Of a stretch of 45,282 nucleotides of DNA, positions 7,605-16,330 are shown one piece after another (position 1 is the first letter of the stretch; each line of letters begins with the position of its first letter). The position numbers were made by a program, and so were the translations under genes. The notes under the pieces were generated by a model. That model made no database searches, had not been told where the DNA came from, and saw only the letters and a program-made list of their open reading frames with translations. This stretch comes from Deltaproteobacteria bacterium (GTDB lineage Bacteria > Bdellovibrionota_C > UBA2361 > JAFLCA01), in NCBI GenBank assembly GCA_017302875.1, contig JAFLCA010000005.1:1-45282 (forward strand). Direction: 5' to 3'.

Positions 7605-8594
7605 TTAAGCGTCGTTCGTGTTGGCTGCCTGGTACTGCGGAGCGCCGTACAAGTTCGAAGCATACAGGGCAACTCCGACAATTCCGGCTCCCGTCAGTAT
7701 CATGGTTAAGGGCCAGCCGATGCTAACTGAGAAATATTGCACAGAGATTTTAATGATGTAGGCATTTAACGCGAATGCCCCGTTCACCATTATAGCGCGG
7801 CTTCTCAGCTCCGCTCCGCCATAGATCGCCGCACATGCCAGTCCCGGATAGAGTAACTCCCATACGATATTCTGATTGGGCTTCCACTGCATAAGAGAGA
7901 ATCCTGCTCCGAGAGCCACGACGCTCCCCACGGTGTATAAACCTGCGCTGGTCACTCGAAATTCACCTTCTCGAAGGACTGTTCCCAGTGCTACGTAAAA
8001 TAATCCTGTGAACAATGCGCGATATTCCGAGAAGTGCTGAGGGACGGCAATCCCGCGCACGAGCATGTCCGTCGCAACAAAGAACACTGCGGTCCCGGCT
8101 GCAATTGCTCCGACAAGCATGGCGTTCGACCTTAGAATTACCGCCGGAGCGATAAAGGCCAGAAAGAGCGTTACGGCCATAAACAGTTGGCATGAGTCGA
8201 GTCCGAGGTTGTATCCCGCTTCGTGTAACGTGACCGCCAAACCACTTGGCAGCAGTAGCATCGAAAAAATGAAGGCTATTGTGGCAAAGACTTTGGCATC
8301 CTTCTCAAGGAAAAGAAGTAGGCCCACGCCATAAGCTATCAGTCCTGAGCCAAGCGTTAGGGCGATTCGCATCAGCGAGCCTAGCTCATTCCAATGTTGC
8401 CCGACCAATACTGCCAAGCCGGTAAAGCAGACGACCGCTCCAAAAACACCCAGGGCGGGTAGCCAGCTTTGCCCACGTCGGTGTGGCGTCGTGCCCTCGT
8501 TAAGCAGAGCCAACACCTGCTCGCGCTGTAAATTGCCGCTAAGAAGCTCTTCTTGCAATTTGCTTAAAGTCTCTGAGTTTTGTGTGCGTTCCAT
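7605..8594 (-). CDS. DUF2157-type polytopic membrane protein
   Basis: 329 residues. A hydrophilic N-terminal segment (1-42) with LSGNLQREQVLALL, typical of DUF2157 starts, is followed by about nine or ten tightly packed transmembrane helices from residue 44 onward. The family is of unknown function and sits in the inner membrane. It lies 9 bp downstream of the 177-aa gene on the same strand and is probably cotranscribed. In many genomes DUF2157 pairs with a GDYXXLXY protein; the neighbour here does not show that motif. Confidence 0.75.
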   Translation of the reverse strand: MERTQNSETLSKLQEELLSGNLQREQVLALLNEGTTPHRRGQSWLPALGVFGAVVCFTGLAVLVGQHWNELGSLMRIALTLGSGLIAYGVGLLLFLEKDAKVFATIAFIFSMLLLPSGLAVTLHEAGYNLGLDSCQLFMAVTLFLAFIAPAVILRSNAMLVGAIAAGTAVFFVATDMLVRGIAVPQHFSEYRALFTGLFYVALGTVLREGEFRVTSAGLYTVGSVVALGAGFSLMQWKPNQNIVWELLYPGLACAAIYGGAELRSRAIMVNGAFALNAYIIKISVQYFSVSIGWPLTMILTGAGIVGVALYASNLYGAPQYQAANTNDA

Positions 8595-8603
8595 ATATAA
8601 CTC

Positions 8604-9137
8604 CTAAGAAATAATCCAACCGACGAGAGTGACTTGCTGATAGTTCCAATATCCTGAGCTGGTTCCGTCGCTGGCGAGGTTTGCTTCGAATTGGCCTCCG
8701 GCACCCGAAAGGTACATAGGGGAATTGTCATACGCAGGCATCGAGAGCAGAAAACCCCTGTCGCGGGAACCGCGAATCAGCCGATATCCATCGCGGGATT
8801 GCTGTGAAGGATCCAGCTTTAGTTGTTGTGCCTCGGTGATACTTATTTCGGTGCTGCGATTCGTTTTCGGATCGTAGCGATAGAGAGGTCTTGTGGAGCT
8901 ACTCGAGGAGCATGTCGACGGACAATTGCCGCGCGAAACTTTTGTTAGTGTTCCGTCAATGACTCGATAGTCGAAGCCGTCGTTGTAGGTTGCACCAACC
9001 GTATAGATAAACTCTTGGGCAGGCGGGCTGGCTAGTAACCGCTGCGAGATAAGCACGCAGGTGACTGCGCTCATAAAAAGCAGGGGAATCGCCAGGGCGA
9101 TTAGGAGAGGGGCTCGTTTTGAATACTGCATATACAT
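8604..9137 (-). CDS. Small membrane-anchored protein of unknown function
   Basis: 177 residues (or 175 from the internal Met3). One hydrophobic helix at about 10-31 looks like an uncleaved signal anchor, leaving a periplasmic domain of about 140 residues with a Ser-rich CPSTCSSSSS stretch and two close cysteines. The YDPKTNRSTEISITEAQQL and RDGYRLIRGSR segments look beta-rich. No family recognised. It is the first gene of a two-gene unit with the DUF2157 protein. The 207 bp upstream (9138-9344) contain no other gene. Confidence 0.65.
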   Translation of the reverse strand: MYMQYSKRAPLLIALAIPLLFMSAVTCVLISQRLLASPPAQEFIYTVGATYNDGFDYRVIDGTLTKVSRGNCPSTCSSSSSTRPLYRYDPKTNRSTEISITEAQQLKLDPSQQSRDGYRLIRGSRDRGFLLSMPAYDNSPMYLSGAGGQFEANLASDGTSSGYWNYQQVTLVGWIIS

Positions 9138-9344
9138 GACCTCGAAAAACAGACTGAAGTTTGCTGATGTAGTTTCAGTGTAGCGAGGCTGGGCGGGGGA
9201 AGCCTTAAAGCGGACATTACATTGTAACGCTTTGGCCTGTTGCGGTATAAAAGTCGGCTATTTTGGCCTTTATCGCGGCCCTGCTAGATATATCGGCGGC
9301 GGAGAGTTTGTTACTCTGTAATTGAGAACGAAAGGCCGTGGAGA

Positions 9345-10079
9345 TTAGAGCGCAAGTTTGTACTCGTCGACAAAGCGTGTGAAGGCTTCGAGGTCGTGAA
9401 CTTCGCTGCGCGTCGTTCCACGAAGTGAGCCGATATGCCGCGGTCCACTGCCGTCAAAGTTCTCATACACGAACACTTCATCGGCAAGTTCCACGTAAGC
9501 GGGAAATAATTTGCGCAGCGATTCGGCGCGTTCGCTTATGACTTCTGCGGGGACGTGACGACGAGATGTGCGCTCGCGTCGTTTCGAACGCTCAAGGCAC
9601 TCCTCTACGCTGGCCCAAACGAAATACATGGTGATCTCATAATGCTCGCGCTGTTTTAATTCGCGTAACATCTCAAGCGTGTCGGGCAAGGCGCAGGTGC
9701 GGTCGTAAACCACGTCACATCTACGTTCGACGGCAGCCACCAAGATTTCATCGGCAAGTAGACGAGCTGGAATTTCCCAGCGCCGAAATGCGGCGGCTGG
9801 CTGCGTAAGGGTGTCGCTGCGATAGGCGGAAATTTCGCTCATGACTGCATCGGGGTCGTGGCGTACTGCATGGGCGGCAGGTAGTTGGCCGGCAGCGCTT
9901 AGAAATCTCAAGAGCGAAGTTTTTCCAGCAGCGATATTGCCCGCAGTGGCGAATAAACGCGGCGAACGTCCGGTCACGGGATAGGCAGAGGCCAAGTAGA
10001 GCTCGCGAATGCGTGCTTTCTCGGACGAGCTGATCTCGCCGAGGCTGCTACTATCTGAATTCTGCACTGCGAACGACAC
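9345..10079 (-). CDS. Zeta-toxin-like P-loop kinase
   Basis: 244 residues resembling the zeta/PezT kinases, which phosphorylate UDP-N-acetylhexosamines and block peptidoglycan synthesis when unchecked. Visible motifs are Walker A GNIAAGKTS (47-55), a putative substrate Asp in RHDPDAVM (75-77), DRTCALPD around 126-133 in the position of the substrate-binding loop, and an Arg-rich lid RRERTSRRHVP near 167-177. Residues 1-38 form an N-terminal extension. No epsilon-type antitoxin gene is adjacent. The gene starts 3 bp after a receiver-only response regulator, so the two are certainly cotranscribed, an unusual pairing. Housekeeping or signalling kinase is as likely as toxin. Confidence 0.75.
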   Translation of the reverse strand: MSFAVQNSDSSSLGEISSSEKARIRELYLASAYPVTGRSPRLFATAGNIAAGKTSLLRFLSAAGQLPAAHAVRHDPDAVMSEISAYRSDTLTQPAAAFRRWEIPARLLADEILVAAVERRCDVVYDRTCALPDTLEMLRELKQREHYEITMYFVWASVEECLERSKRRERTSRRHVPAEVISERAESLRKLFPAYVELADEVFVYENFDGSGPRHIGSLRGTTRSEVHDLEAFTRFVDEYKLAL

Positions 10080-10082
10080 TAC

Positions 10083-10493
10083 CTATACCCCCGCTGTATC
10101 GGGGATAAGTTTAAGTACTTTTAGGTTCCTAATCAAATCGTCGCGATTTATGGGCTTAATAAGATAGGCCTCACAGCCGTCACGAAAGGCATTTACCACC
10201 GTCAAGGTGTCCGCCACCGCCGATATCATTATGACTTTTAGGCCGTCGAGTCCCAGGAGGCCTCTGTTCGCTTCCTCTGCACGGATGCGTCGCAGCGTTT
10301 CCGCACCATCGATGCCGGGCATCATAATGTCGAGGCAGATTAGATCGTAGGGCAGCTGGGATTCGATGGCCTTGAGAAACATTGCGAGCCCCTCTTCGCC
10401 ATCGTTTGCCACGGCGGTTTTAGCAAACGGATTTAAAAACTGCTGTAGGATAAATTGATTGGCCTTGTCGTCATCTACAATGAGGGCGCGCAT
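10083..10493 (-). CDS. Single-domain response regulator (receiver only)
   Basis: 136 residues, a complete CheY-like receiver with no output domain. The acidic cluster Asp7-9, phosphoacceptor Asp55 (LICLDIMMPG), Ser91 and Lys113 (LIKP) are all present, so it should be phosphorylated. An insert around RAEEANRGLLGLDG lengthens the alpha3 region. It is the first gene of a two-gene unit with the zeta-like kinase 3 bp downstream. It could be fed by the CHASE8 histidine kinase encoded 1.3 kb upstream on the same strand; that link is inference. Confidence 0.92.
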   Translation of the reverse strand: MRALIVDDDKANQFILQQFLNPFAKTAVANDGEEGLAMFLKAIESQLPYDLICLDIMMPGIDGAETLRRIRAEEANRGLLGLDGLKVIMISAVADTLTVVNAFRDGCEAYLIKPINRDDLIRNLKVLKLIPDTAGV

Positions 10494-11127
10494 ACATTCT
10501 CTCTATTCGTTCAGTTGTTTACTGTTATCTAGTTTAACGTTTGCAGCTAATTCTTCAAGGCTCGAAAAAGAGCCAGAAAGACAGGGGATTGCGGGGGAGG
10601 GGCGCAGGGTGGGTTCTGCGAGCCGCTGACGGCTAACTGCTATCGGAATCAGAATCAGCAATCTCAAGCCCGCTCAGAGCATCAGAGAATACAACCGGGG
10701 CTTGCCGCCCCTGTCATTGCGAGCGGAAAATCTGCACCCCATTGAACTTTCCACAACGACAGCGCGGCAATCCCCCGATAAGGATCCCTAGCCGCTTCTT
10801 TTGCCACCGCCGTTGGTTACGACGCCTTTCAGCTGATCCAGCAACGTGGCTCTGATTCGATCGTCCCGTGTTTCAGTCGAGCGAGTATCGCCAGTGGATC
10901 CTTATCGGGGGATTGCTTCGGGCATGAGCCCTCGCAATGACAGGCGCGATAAGCCCCCGGTGGGTTCTCTGGGGCGGGGCGCAACCTCAGACTCGGCCTA
11001 CTGAAGCGGTCTGCGCCGTTTTCCCCTTCGCTACCGGCCAGCCTCTGATCTTAGAGGCTACGAAGTGCGCTCTCTTGTGCAATACTAGTCCCTGCAGTTT
11101 TGCTGACTTTTTGCTGATGAGCGCGTT
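10494..11127. other. 634-bp non-coding region
   Basis: No convincing ORF. It contains a small hairpin agccg/cggct at 10621-10634, the large inverted-repeat element at 10694-10961, and a further hairpin agcctct/agaggct at 11040-11059 ahead of the small membrane-protein gene. Confidence 0.6.
10694..10961. repeat. 268-bp imperfect inverted-repeat element (MITE-like)
   Basis: Outer arms: cctgtcattgcgag (10710-10723) is perfectly inverted at 10931-10944, flanked by imperfectly matching accgggg/ccccggt edges at 10694 and 10961. Inner arms: a 21-bp perfect inverted pair at 10767-10787 and 10896-10916, containing the core cccccgataaggatcc. The 108-bp centre (10788-10895) is unique. The outer arm resembles the tgtcattgcgag-type dispersed repeats seen in several Gram-negative genomes. 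No transposase is encoded, so it would be a non-autonomous or structural element. Confidence 0.65.
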
Positions 11128-11445
11128 ATGCTTCCTTGGGCCACGGACAGTTCCTTCTTTCGCCAGTATCTGCAGCCGTATTCCAATTGGGTGTATGAGA
11201 ATCAAGCTGCTTCGATTCTCATTGCCATAGCGCTGCCCCTCTTGTGGGTGGCTTTTCGAGCTGCACTTCAGAATCGTCGGCGTCGGCGTTTACTCGAAGA
11301 AGAAGAACTGCATTCCGCAACGCCCTCGAGGCTGCCGCAGGAGACCATTGATCGGAATCGTCGTGAAGAGGCGCGCTATCGAAAGTCGCAGCAGGCAAGC
11401 AAGTCTACCGCACGCCGTGGTGGGAGTGGTCCTCGATTCAAGTAG
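11128..11445 (+). CDS. Small single-span membrane protein with basic tail
   Basis: 105 residues. One transmembrane helix (about 28-46, AASILIAIALPLLW onward) is followed by a highly charged cytoplasmic tail: QNRRRRRLLEEEE, then Arg/Lys-rich segments to the end. No family recognised. The ATG at 11128 has only a weak upstream purine stretch. Its last 8 bp overlap, convergently, the end of the response-regulator gene at 11438. The coherent membrane-plus-tail architecture supports it being real, but it is the least certain gene of this region. Confidence 0.5.
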   Translation: MLPWATDSSFFRQYLQPYSNWVYENQAASILIAIALPLLWVAFRAALQNRRRRRLLEEEELHSATPSRLPQETIDRNRREEARYRKSQQASKSTARRGGSGPRFK

Positions 11446-11806
11446 TCCCGTGGTGCGAGTCTTTTAGTAGTGCCAGAATCTCATCCACATCGATTGGTTT
11501 AACTACGATTGCTTGATAGGGCAGACCGGCTGCTTGCTGTCGCAGCATTTCTTGCGCCATGCCAGTAATGAAAATGATCTTCAGCGCGAGGTTTCCTGCG
11601 CGCAATTGACGCGCCACTTCTATCCCGTCTTTAGCGTCCTTTAGCATCCAATCGGTGATTACTACATCGGGATGGAAGGAGGCTGCGATCTCCAGTGCCT
11701 CGTCCGCGCGTGTTGCAATGCGTACGTCAAATCCCTCCTGGCTCAAGCTGTTGCCTAAAAAGAGCGCGCAAACCGCTTCGTCATCTATTACAAGAACTTT
11801 CGTCAT
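11438..11806 (-). CDS. Response regulator receiver, partner of the CHASE8 kinase
   Basis: 122 residues, a lone receiver domain. Acidic pair Asp8-9 (VIDDE), phosphoacceptor Asp52 (VVITDWMLKD), Thr in FITG and Lys in VVKPID are present. No DNA-binding or enzymatic output follows. It starts 26 bp inside the 3' end of the histidine-kinase gene, so it is translationally coupled to it and is the likely phosphotransfer partner. As a stand-alone receiver it must act through protein contacts or as a phosphate sink. Confidence 0.93.
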   Translation of the reverse strand: MTKVLVIDDEAVCALFLGNSLSQEGFDVRIATRADEALEIAASFHPDVVITDWMLKDAKDGIEVARQLRAGNLALKIIFITGMAQEMLRQQAAGLPYQAIVVKPIDVDEILALLKDSHHGTT

Positions 11807-13640
11807 GGCTTCTCTCTATCGGAAGGTCAATCAAGAAGGTGGTTCCGACGGCCACCTGACTTGTAACGCTTAGATTTCCTCCGTGATCCGCCACGATGCC
11901 ATGACTAAGACTGAGTCCGAGTCCTGTATTGCCACGTCTGCGCTTGGTGGAGAAAAAGGGATCAAATATATGCTTCATTATCTCCTCTGGAATGCCCGGG
12001 CCGTTGTCGGTGACTTTGAGCTTAACGCAATCACCGCTGCGCTCCGTGGAGATTAGAATTCTTACGTCGGAGCCGCCAGCTTCGGCGGCATTGTTGATTA
12101 GGTTAATGAGAACCTGCTCAATCTCAGTCGAGTTGATGAGAACAGGTAGCGCTTGCCGATCTAGTTCGAGGGAAATTTGTAATCGTGAGGAGCCGAAATA
12201 TCCGCGCGCAATATCGGTCGCGTGACGGATTACTACGTTGATGTCTTGTGCCGAGCGCTCGGTCTTTTCGGCTTTCGCGAAAAGTAGAATGTTCTTGATG
12301 ATGGTCGCGCAGCGCTTAGCTTCATTCGTCACATTCTTGAGCATGTCCTTAAGCTCATTGTCGAGGTCGCTTCGGTAGCGCAGGGCATATTGGGCCACCA
12401 GCAGTATCGAATTGAGCGGATTGCGAATCTCATGCGCAACGCCAGCTGCGAGTGTGCCAATCGATGCCAGACGCTCGGAGTGCCGCAGCTTTTCTTGGGA
12501 TTGCTCTAGCTCACGAGTCCTTTCGCTAACGCGCTGTTCTAGCGCGTCGTTGAGAACCTTGAGCTCATTTTCAGCCCGCTTGCGCTCGGTAATGTCGGTA
12601 ATGAGGGCGAAGAATCCTTGCGTTGAGCCCTCGTCGTCGATGTCCGGGATGTATACCGAGGAGATGAACTTTTCTTGTGCCGCAGGAAAGGAGAGTCGCT
12701 GTTCGAAATGGGTGCGATTCCCGTTCAGAGCCGATTGGATATGCTCCCTAAGGTTGTCATACTCGGCACCGAAGACATCACATACGCGCTGACCTTTCAG
12801 ATTCTGTAAGGGTCGATTGAACCACTTTTCATACTCGGCGTTATTGAATTGGTAGCGTTCTTCGCGATCGACATATGCAATCAGTGCGGGAACCGAATTA
12901 GTAATAAGGCGCAATTGATGTGCTCCCTCCTCCAAGTCGCGGCTCTTTTTGCCGATCTCCTCGAGCATTTTGTTGAACTGATCGACGAGTGCGCCGGTTT
13001 CATCCTGACTCGTTTTGACCGCGCGAATGGAGTAATCGTTCAATTCGGAGACGCGCCGGGCTGTCTCTGCGAGATTCAGAATCGGCCGCGATACGACTTC
13101 GCGCAGGCGTAAAGATATGAAGTACGCCGCGATCCCGCACAGGAGCAGAATAAGAGAAGCTATTCCTGCATGCCGTATCAGTCGAGCATAGACTTCTCCG
13201 CTACTGGAATGAATGTAAATACTGCCCACGCGTCGGCCTTCATGGGTAATCGGGCGAAAGAGAGAAAGACCCTCCTCGTCGATGACTGAGGTATAGGGAC
13301 CGGGCGAAGACGGGATATCGCCCTGCGCGTGAGCGGAGAGGTAGGTGGCGAAAATTCTATTATGTTCATCGTAGAGGGCTGCTGCAATTACCCGCGGATC
13401 TTCGCTTAGTACGTGCAGTGTTTGCGCTCCGGCTTTTGGGTCATCAAATTCTAAGGCTGCCTCGCTGTTGGCGCCAATTACGCCGGCGATGCTGTTTAGC
13501 TCGCGCGTCATGGAGTCCCTGAATTCTCCGACTTCGAGGATAAAGAGTGCTCCCACTGCCAAAAGCAGCGTCGTCAGCGCCGTCGACATGATGACCCAGG
13601 TGATCTTCTTCTGCAGCGATGTCTCTTTGAAGATTCCCAT
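11781..13640 (-). CDS. CHASE8-HAMP-PAS hybrid-type sensor histidine kinase
   Basis: 619 residues in the inner membrane. TM1 about 12-36; a periplasmic CHASE8 domain about 37-150 (GANSEAALEFDDPKAGAQ, DPRVIAAALYDEHNRIFATY); TM2 about 157-178; HAMP about 179-232; PAS about 243-360; HisKA with phosphoacceptor His403 in AHEIRNPLN; HATPase with the N-box around Asn517, DNGPGI at 545-550 and GLGLSLSH at 573-580. CHASE8 is the periplasmic domain of YfiN/TpbB that YfiR inhibits, and the gene immediately upstream encodes a YfiR protein with no gap. The kinase therefore probably replaces the YfiN cyclase in a YfiR-gated circuit. Confidence 0.95.
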   Translation of the reverse strand: MGIFKETSLQKKITWVIMSTALTTLLLAVGALFILEVGEFRDSMTRELNSIAGVIGANSEAALEFDDPKAGAQTLHVLSEDPRVIAAALYDEHNRIFATYLSAHAQGDIPSSPGPYTSVIDEEGLSLFRPITHEGRRVGSIYIHSSSGEVYARLIRHAGIASLILLLCGIAAYFISLRLREVVSRPILNLAETARRVSELNDYSIRAVKTSQDETGALVDQFNKMLEEIGKKSRDLEEGAHQLRLITNSVPALIAYVDREERYQFNNAEYEKWFNRPLQNLKGQRVCDVFGAEYDNLREHIQSALNGNRTHFEQRLSFPAAQEKFISSVYIPDIDDEGSTQGFFALITDITERKRAENELKVLNDALEQRVSERTRELEQSQEKLRHSERLASIGTLAAGVAHEIRNPLNSILLVAQYALRYRSDLDNELKDMLKNVTNEAKRCATIIKNILLFAKAEKTERSAQDINVVIRHATDIARGYFGSSRLQISLELDRQALPVLINSTEIEQVLINLINNAAEAGGSDVRILISTERSGDCVKLKVTDNGPGIPEEIMKHIFDPFFSTKRRRGNTGLGLSLSHGIVADHGGNLSVTSQVAVGTTFLIDLPIERSHDESSCNR

Positions 13641-14222
13641 TTACTCGTTCCCTATGACTTGCTTTGCCAGAGCCAGCAGTTGTGAGCTCAGGCGCACGCC
13701 CTTCTCTCGCATCTGAGAGGTGTTAATGTTGAAGCGAATAAACTGACCTTCACGGAATAGCTCGATAGTGCCGCCTAGCTCGGCAAATCGCGGGATGTCG
13801 CTCACGGTGACGCAAGGTCGCGGAGCCATTTCAGCCAATATTCGCGGTAGATTTGCTGCTTCGGAGCTGCTTATAAAAGCGAGGTCGCAGGATCCTGCCT
13901 CCTCAGCTCGCAGCGAGGTGCGTACGATGATGTGCTTGGTTTGGATCGGTTCCAGAGACGCCATGCGCTCGAGCGCGCTTCCGAATGGCGAGGTGCCAAT
14001 GATGCAAATTTCGATATCAGGCTTTCCGTCCACCTGACTTTCGTTATTCTCCCACTCAATGAATCCGACAAATTTGTAAAGAATAGCCGCCTTCAGTTGA
14101 TACTCTCGGGAAACCGGGCGATTTTGAGTTGCTCCCTCAAGCGGCCCGAGAAGTGCAAGCATGGCAAGGAAGAGCAGCCGCAATCGCAGTTTGCCGGTGC
14201 AGTTTGGGGCGCTTGTTATCAT
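13641..14222 (-). CDS. YfiR-family periplasmic regulator
   Basis: 193 residues. A signal peptide (about 1-31) precedes a YfiR/DUF4154 domain: REYQLKAAILYKFVGFIEW, DIEICIIGTSPFG, a middle S-S-E-A-A segment, VTVSDIPRFAELGGTIELF and FNINTSQMREKGVRLSSQLL at the end. YfiR binds and restrains the CHASE8 periplasmic domain of YfiN in Pseudomonas and links envelope redox or cell-wall cues to it. The start ATG overlaps the stop of the TonB receptor gene (ATGA), and its stop abuts the kinase start. Partner assignment rests on known family behaviour and this gene order. Confidence 0.92.
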   Translation of the reverse strand: MITSAPNCTGKLRLRLLFLAMLALLGPLEGATQNRPVSREYQLKAAILYKFVGFIEWENNESQVDGKPDIEICIIGTSPFGSALERMASLEPIQTKHIIVRTSLRAEEAGSCDLAFISSSEAANLPRILAEMAPRPCVTVSDIPRFAELGGTIELFREGQFIRFNINTSQMREKGVRLSSQLLALAKQVIGNE

Positions 14223-16330
14223 TCGCCACCGAAGCGATAGGTGACGCGCCCGAAATAAGCCCGTTCGATCTCCACTGTAGTTGGTCCGAACTCACGATGT
14301 CGTGCGTCAAACAGGTTCTGCCCGATCAGGTCGAACGAAAGCTGCGGAGTGGCCTTCCATCCTATGCGTGCATCGGTGCGAATGTAACTTGGCACGTCGT
14401 ACGCAGGGATGGAGTCGACATAGTAGGCAATCGAGTCAAACTCAAGGTCCCAAGGAAGATTAAAGTGTGCCCGCACCGTCGCCTGGTTGCGTGGCGTGCG
14501 GGGAGCGAGGCCCTCGATGAAGGGATCCGGGGCGCCGGAATCCTGGGAGAAGGAAAGCTCGGTAAAAGTGTAGGTGGCTGAAAGGGTAAAGTTATCAAGG
14601 ACCCGCCAGGTTGCAAATGTCTCGACGCCGTATGCTCGACCGTTGATGTTGTTTCCGATCACATAGGGCGAGATCAGGTGCGCAGGTGCGGGGCTGCTCT
14701 CCAGGTAGGGGCTGCCCGGTTCAAGTGATAGTAAGTGATCATATTCTTGCCAGAACGTTGCGATATCGAATGAAAAGTTTTTGTAGGGCGCTGCGCGATA
14801 GCCGATTTCGTATGCCATTAAATCTTCCGAATCAAACTCGCGGTTGCCCTTGATGCTGAGTACATTCGACGTTCCGTCAGGAAGGACGGAGCCGCTGACA
14901 TATGCAGTCACATCTTCGTCGATACGGGCCGGAGTGCGCACTGCGCGCGAAACGGAAGCCCACAGCGTTTGATTGCGTCTGGGAGTCCAGACTGCCTTGA
15001 GAGCGGGTTGGTATTCGAAGTGGGTGTAGTCGTTGTGTCCAATTTTTGTGCCTGGAATGAGGCTAAAGACGTCCTTGACGATCGAATACTCGTCTTGCAC
15101 GAACGCCGTGGCTAGATGATCGGTCCTTCGGCTTGGATCGAATACCAGGGCAGTGCTATTTTGAATCTCATCGCTCGTGATGCGGTAATCCGCGCCGTAA
15201 ACAAAATCGTGACTTTCTGATAGCTGAAAGCGATGCTGAAAATCCAAATCGTAGGTATCCCGGCTTTCGGTGCCAAAATCCGTCGAGCGGTAGGTGCGGT
15301 CGAAGTAGCCCTGCAGGGCTATTTGGGAGGTGGTGGAATTGTCATGCGTGTATCGAAGCAACGTATTGCCGCCGTGCAGCTTGGTGCGATTGCGGATCTC
15401 CTCCCTGAAAGGCGGCGCGAATGACGTGAAAGTTGAAGTACGCTCCGCAGACTTGCCGTCGTAGATGTCTCCCTGCCAGGTTATGTGATCGTCGCTGCTT
15501 GGCCGCGAATCGGCGCGGAATCCGCCACGCAGCATATCCCAACCATCCTGCGCGCTCTGTCCGTCTTCGAGGTGGTATTCCCCGCGATTGAAGTATTTGC
15601 TGTAAATGCGATAGTCGGTGTCCTCTCCGATCTTTCCCCCGTAACGCACACTGCCAAAACCGCGCTGCTCCTTTCCTCCTCCTGCGCTTACTAGACCGCC
15701 CTGTGTGTCTCGGGCGTCACGCGAAATGATGTTGATGACGCCGTTAACTGCATTTTCTCCCCACGAAACAGCGCCGGGGCCGCGAATCACCTCGATGCGA
15801 TCGATGTCTTCAAGCATGACATCTTGGACGTCCCAAAATACTCCGGAGAAGAGCGGGCTATACACGCTGCGTCCGTCAACCAGCACGAGCAGTTTGGCAG
15901 TTCCGTCGCTGTCGAAGCCGCGAGTAGTAACTTGCCAAGAATTAGAGTCCTCCTGCACAACCGTAATGCCGGGTACGAGACGTAGGGCTTCGGGGATATT
16001 TTGAGCACCTGAACGGCGAATGTCCTCGGCGGTTAGGACGTAAATTGCAGAAGGGGCTTCCGAGAGTGGCTCCTCTTTTCGCAGAACGGAGCTTACCTCC
16101 TGGTTTAGAAGGTCTTCCAGCGCCAGGTGCGCAATTTCCGGGACATAGTCGTGCGGCTGTTCGGCCTGTGCGGTCAGTTGGAAGGATAAGGTTACTGCGA
16201 GCAGAGCAACGCACGCCCACGCAAGCGGGCACTTACATCGCGTGTTGCAAGCGGCAAGTAGTCTCAAAGGATACGTCCTACGACTTTGGCCTAAGCGGGC
16301 GTAGAAATCCTTAATAGAATGAATGCGCAC
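14219..16330 (-). CDS. TonB-dependent outer-membrane receptor
   Basis: 703 residues from a GTG at 16330. A signal peptide ends near QLTAQA (about 55). A TonB-box/plug region runs about 65-200 (IYVLTAEDIRRSGAQNIPEALRL, DGRSVYSPLFSGVFWDVQDV, IEVIRGPGAVSWGENAVNGVINI), and a beta-barrel follows to a C-terminal aromatic strand (RVTYRFGGE). The closest general type is the colicin/vitamin or siderophore receptor class; the ligand is not evident. An in-frame TTG at codon 22 with a purine-rich upstream stretch would give a more ordinary signal peptide and may be the true start. It is first in a TonB-YfiR-kinase-receiver unit. Confidence 0.92.
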   Translation of the reverse strand: MRIHSIKDFYARLGQSRRTYPLRLLAACNTRCKCPLAWACVALLAVTLSFQLTAQAEQPHDYVPEIAHLALEDLLNQEVSSVLRKEEPLSEAPSAIYVLTAEDIRRSGAQNIPEALRLVPGITVVQEDSNSWQVTTRGFDSDGTAKLLVLVDGRSVYSPLFSGVFWDVQDVMLEDIDRIEVIRGPGAVSWGENAVNGVINIISRDARDTQGGLVSAGGGKEQRGFGSVRYGGKIGEDTDYRIYSKYFNRGEYHLEDGQSAQDGWDMLRGGFRADSRPSSDDHITWQGDIYDGKSAERTSTFTSFAPPFREEIRNRTKLHGGNTLLRYTHDNSTTSQIALQGYFDRTYRSTDFGTESRDTYDLDFQHRFQLSESHDFVYGADYRITSDEIQNSTALVFDPSRRTDHLATAFVQDEYSIVKDVFSLIPGTKIGHNDYTHFEYQPALKAVWTPRRNQTLWASVSRAVRTPARIDEDVTAYVSGSVLPDGTSNVLSIKGNREFDSEDLMAYEIGYRAAPYKNFSFDIATFWQEYDHLLSLEPGSPYLESSPAPAHLISPYVIGNNINGRAYGVETFATWRVLDNFTLSATYTFTELSFSQDSGAPDPFIEGLAPRTPRNQATVRAHFNLPWDLEFDSIAYYVDSIPAYDVPSYIRTDARIGWKATPQLSFDLIGQNLFDARHREFGPTTVEIERAYFGRVTYRFGGE

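Noticed and set aside
9345-10493. Classical epsilon-zeta toxin-antitoxin pair
   Set aside because: The partner gene is a CheY-like receiver with a full phosphorylation site, not a three-helix epsilon antitoxin.
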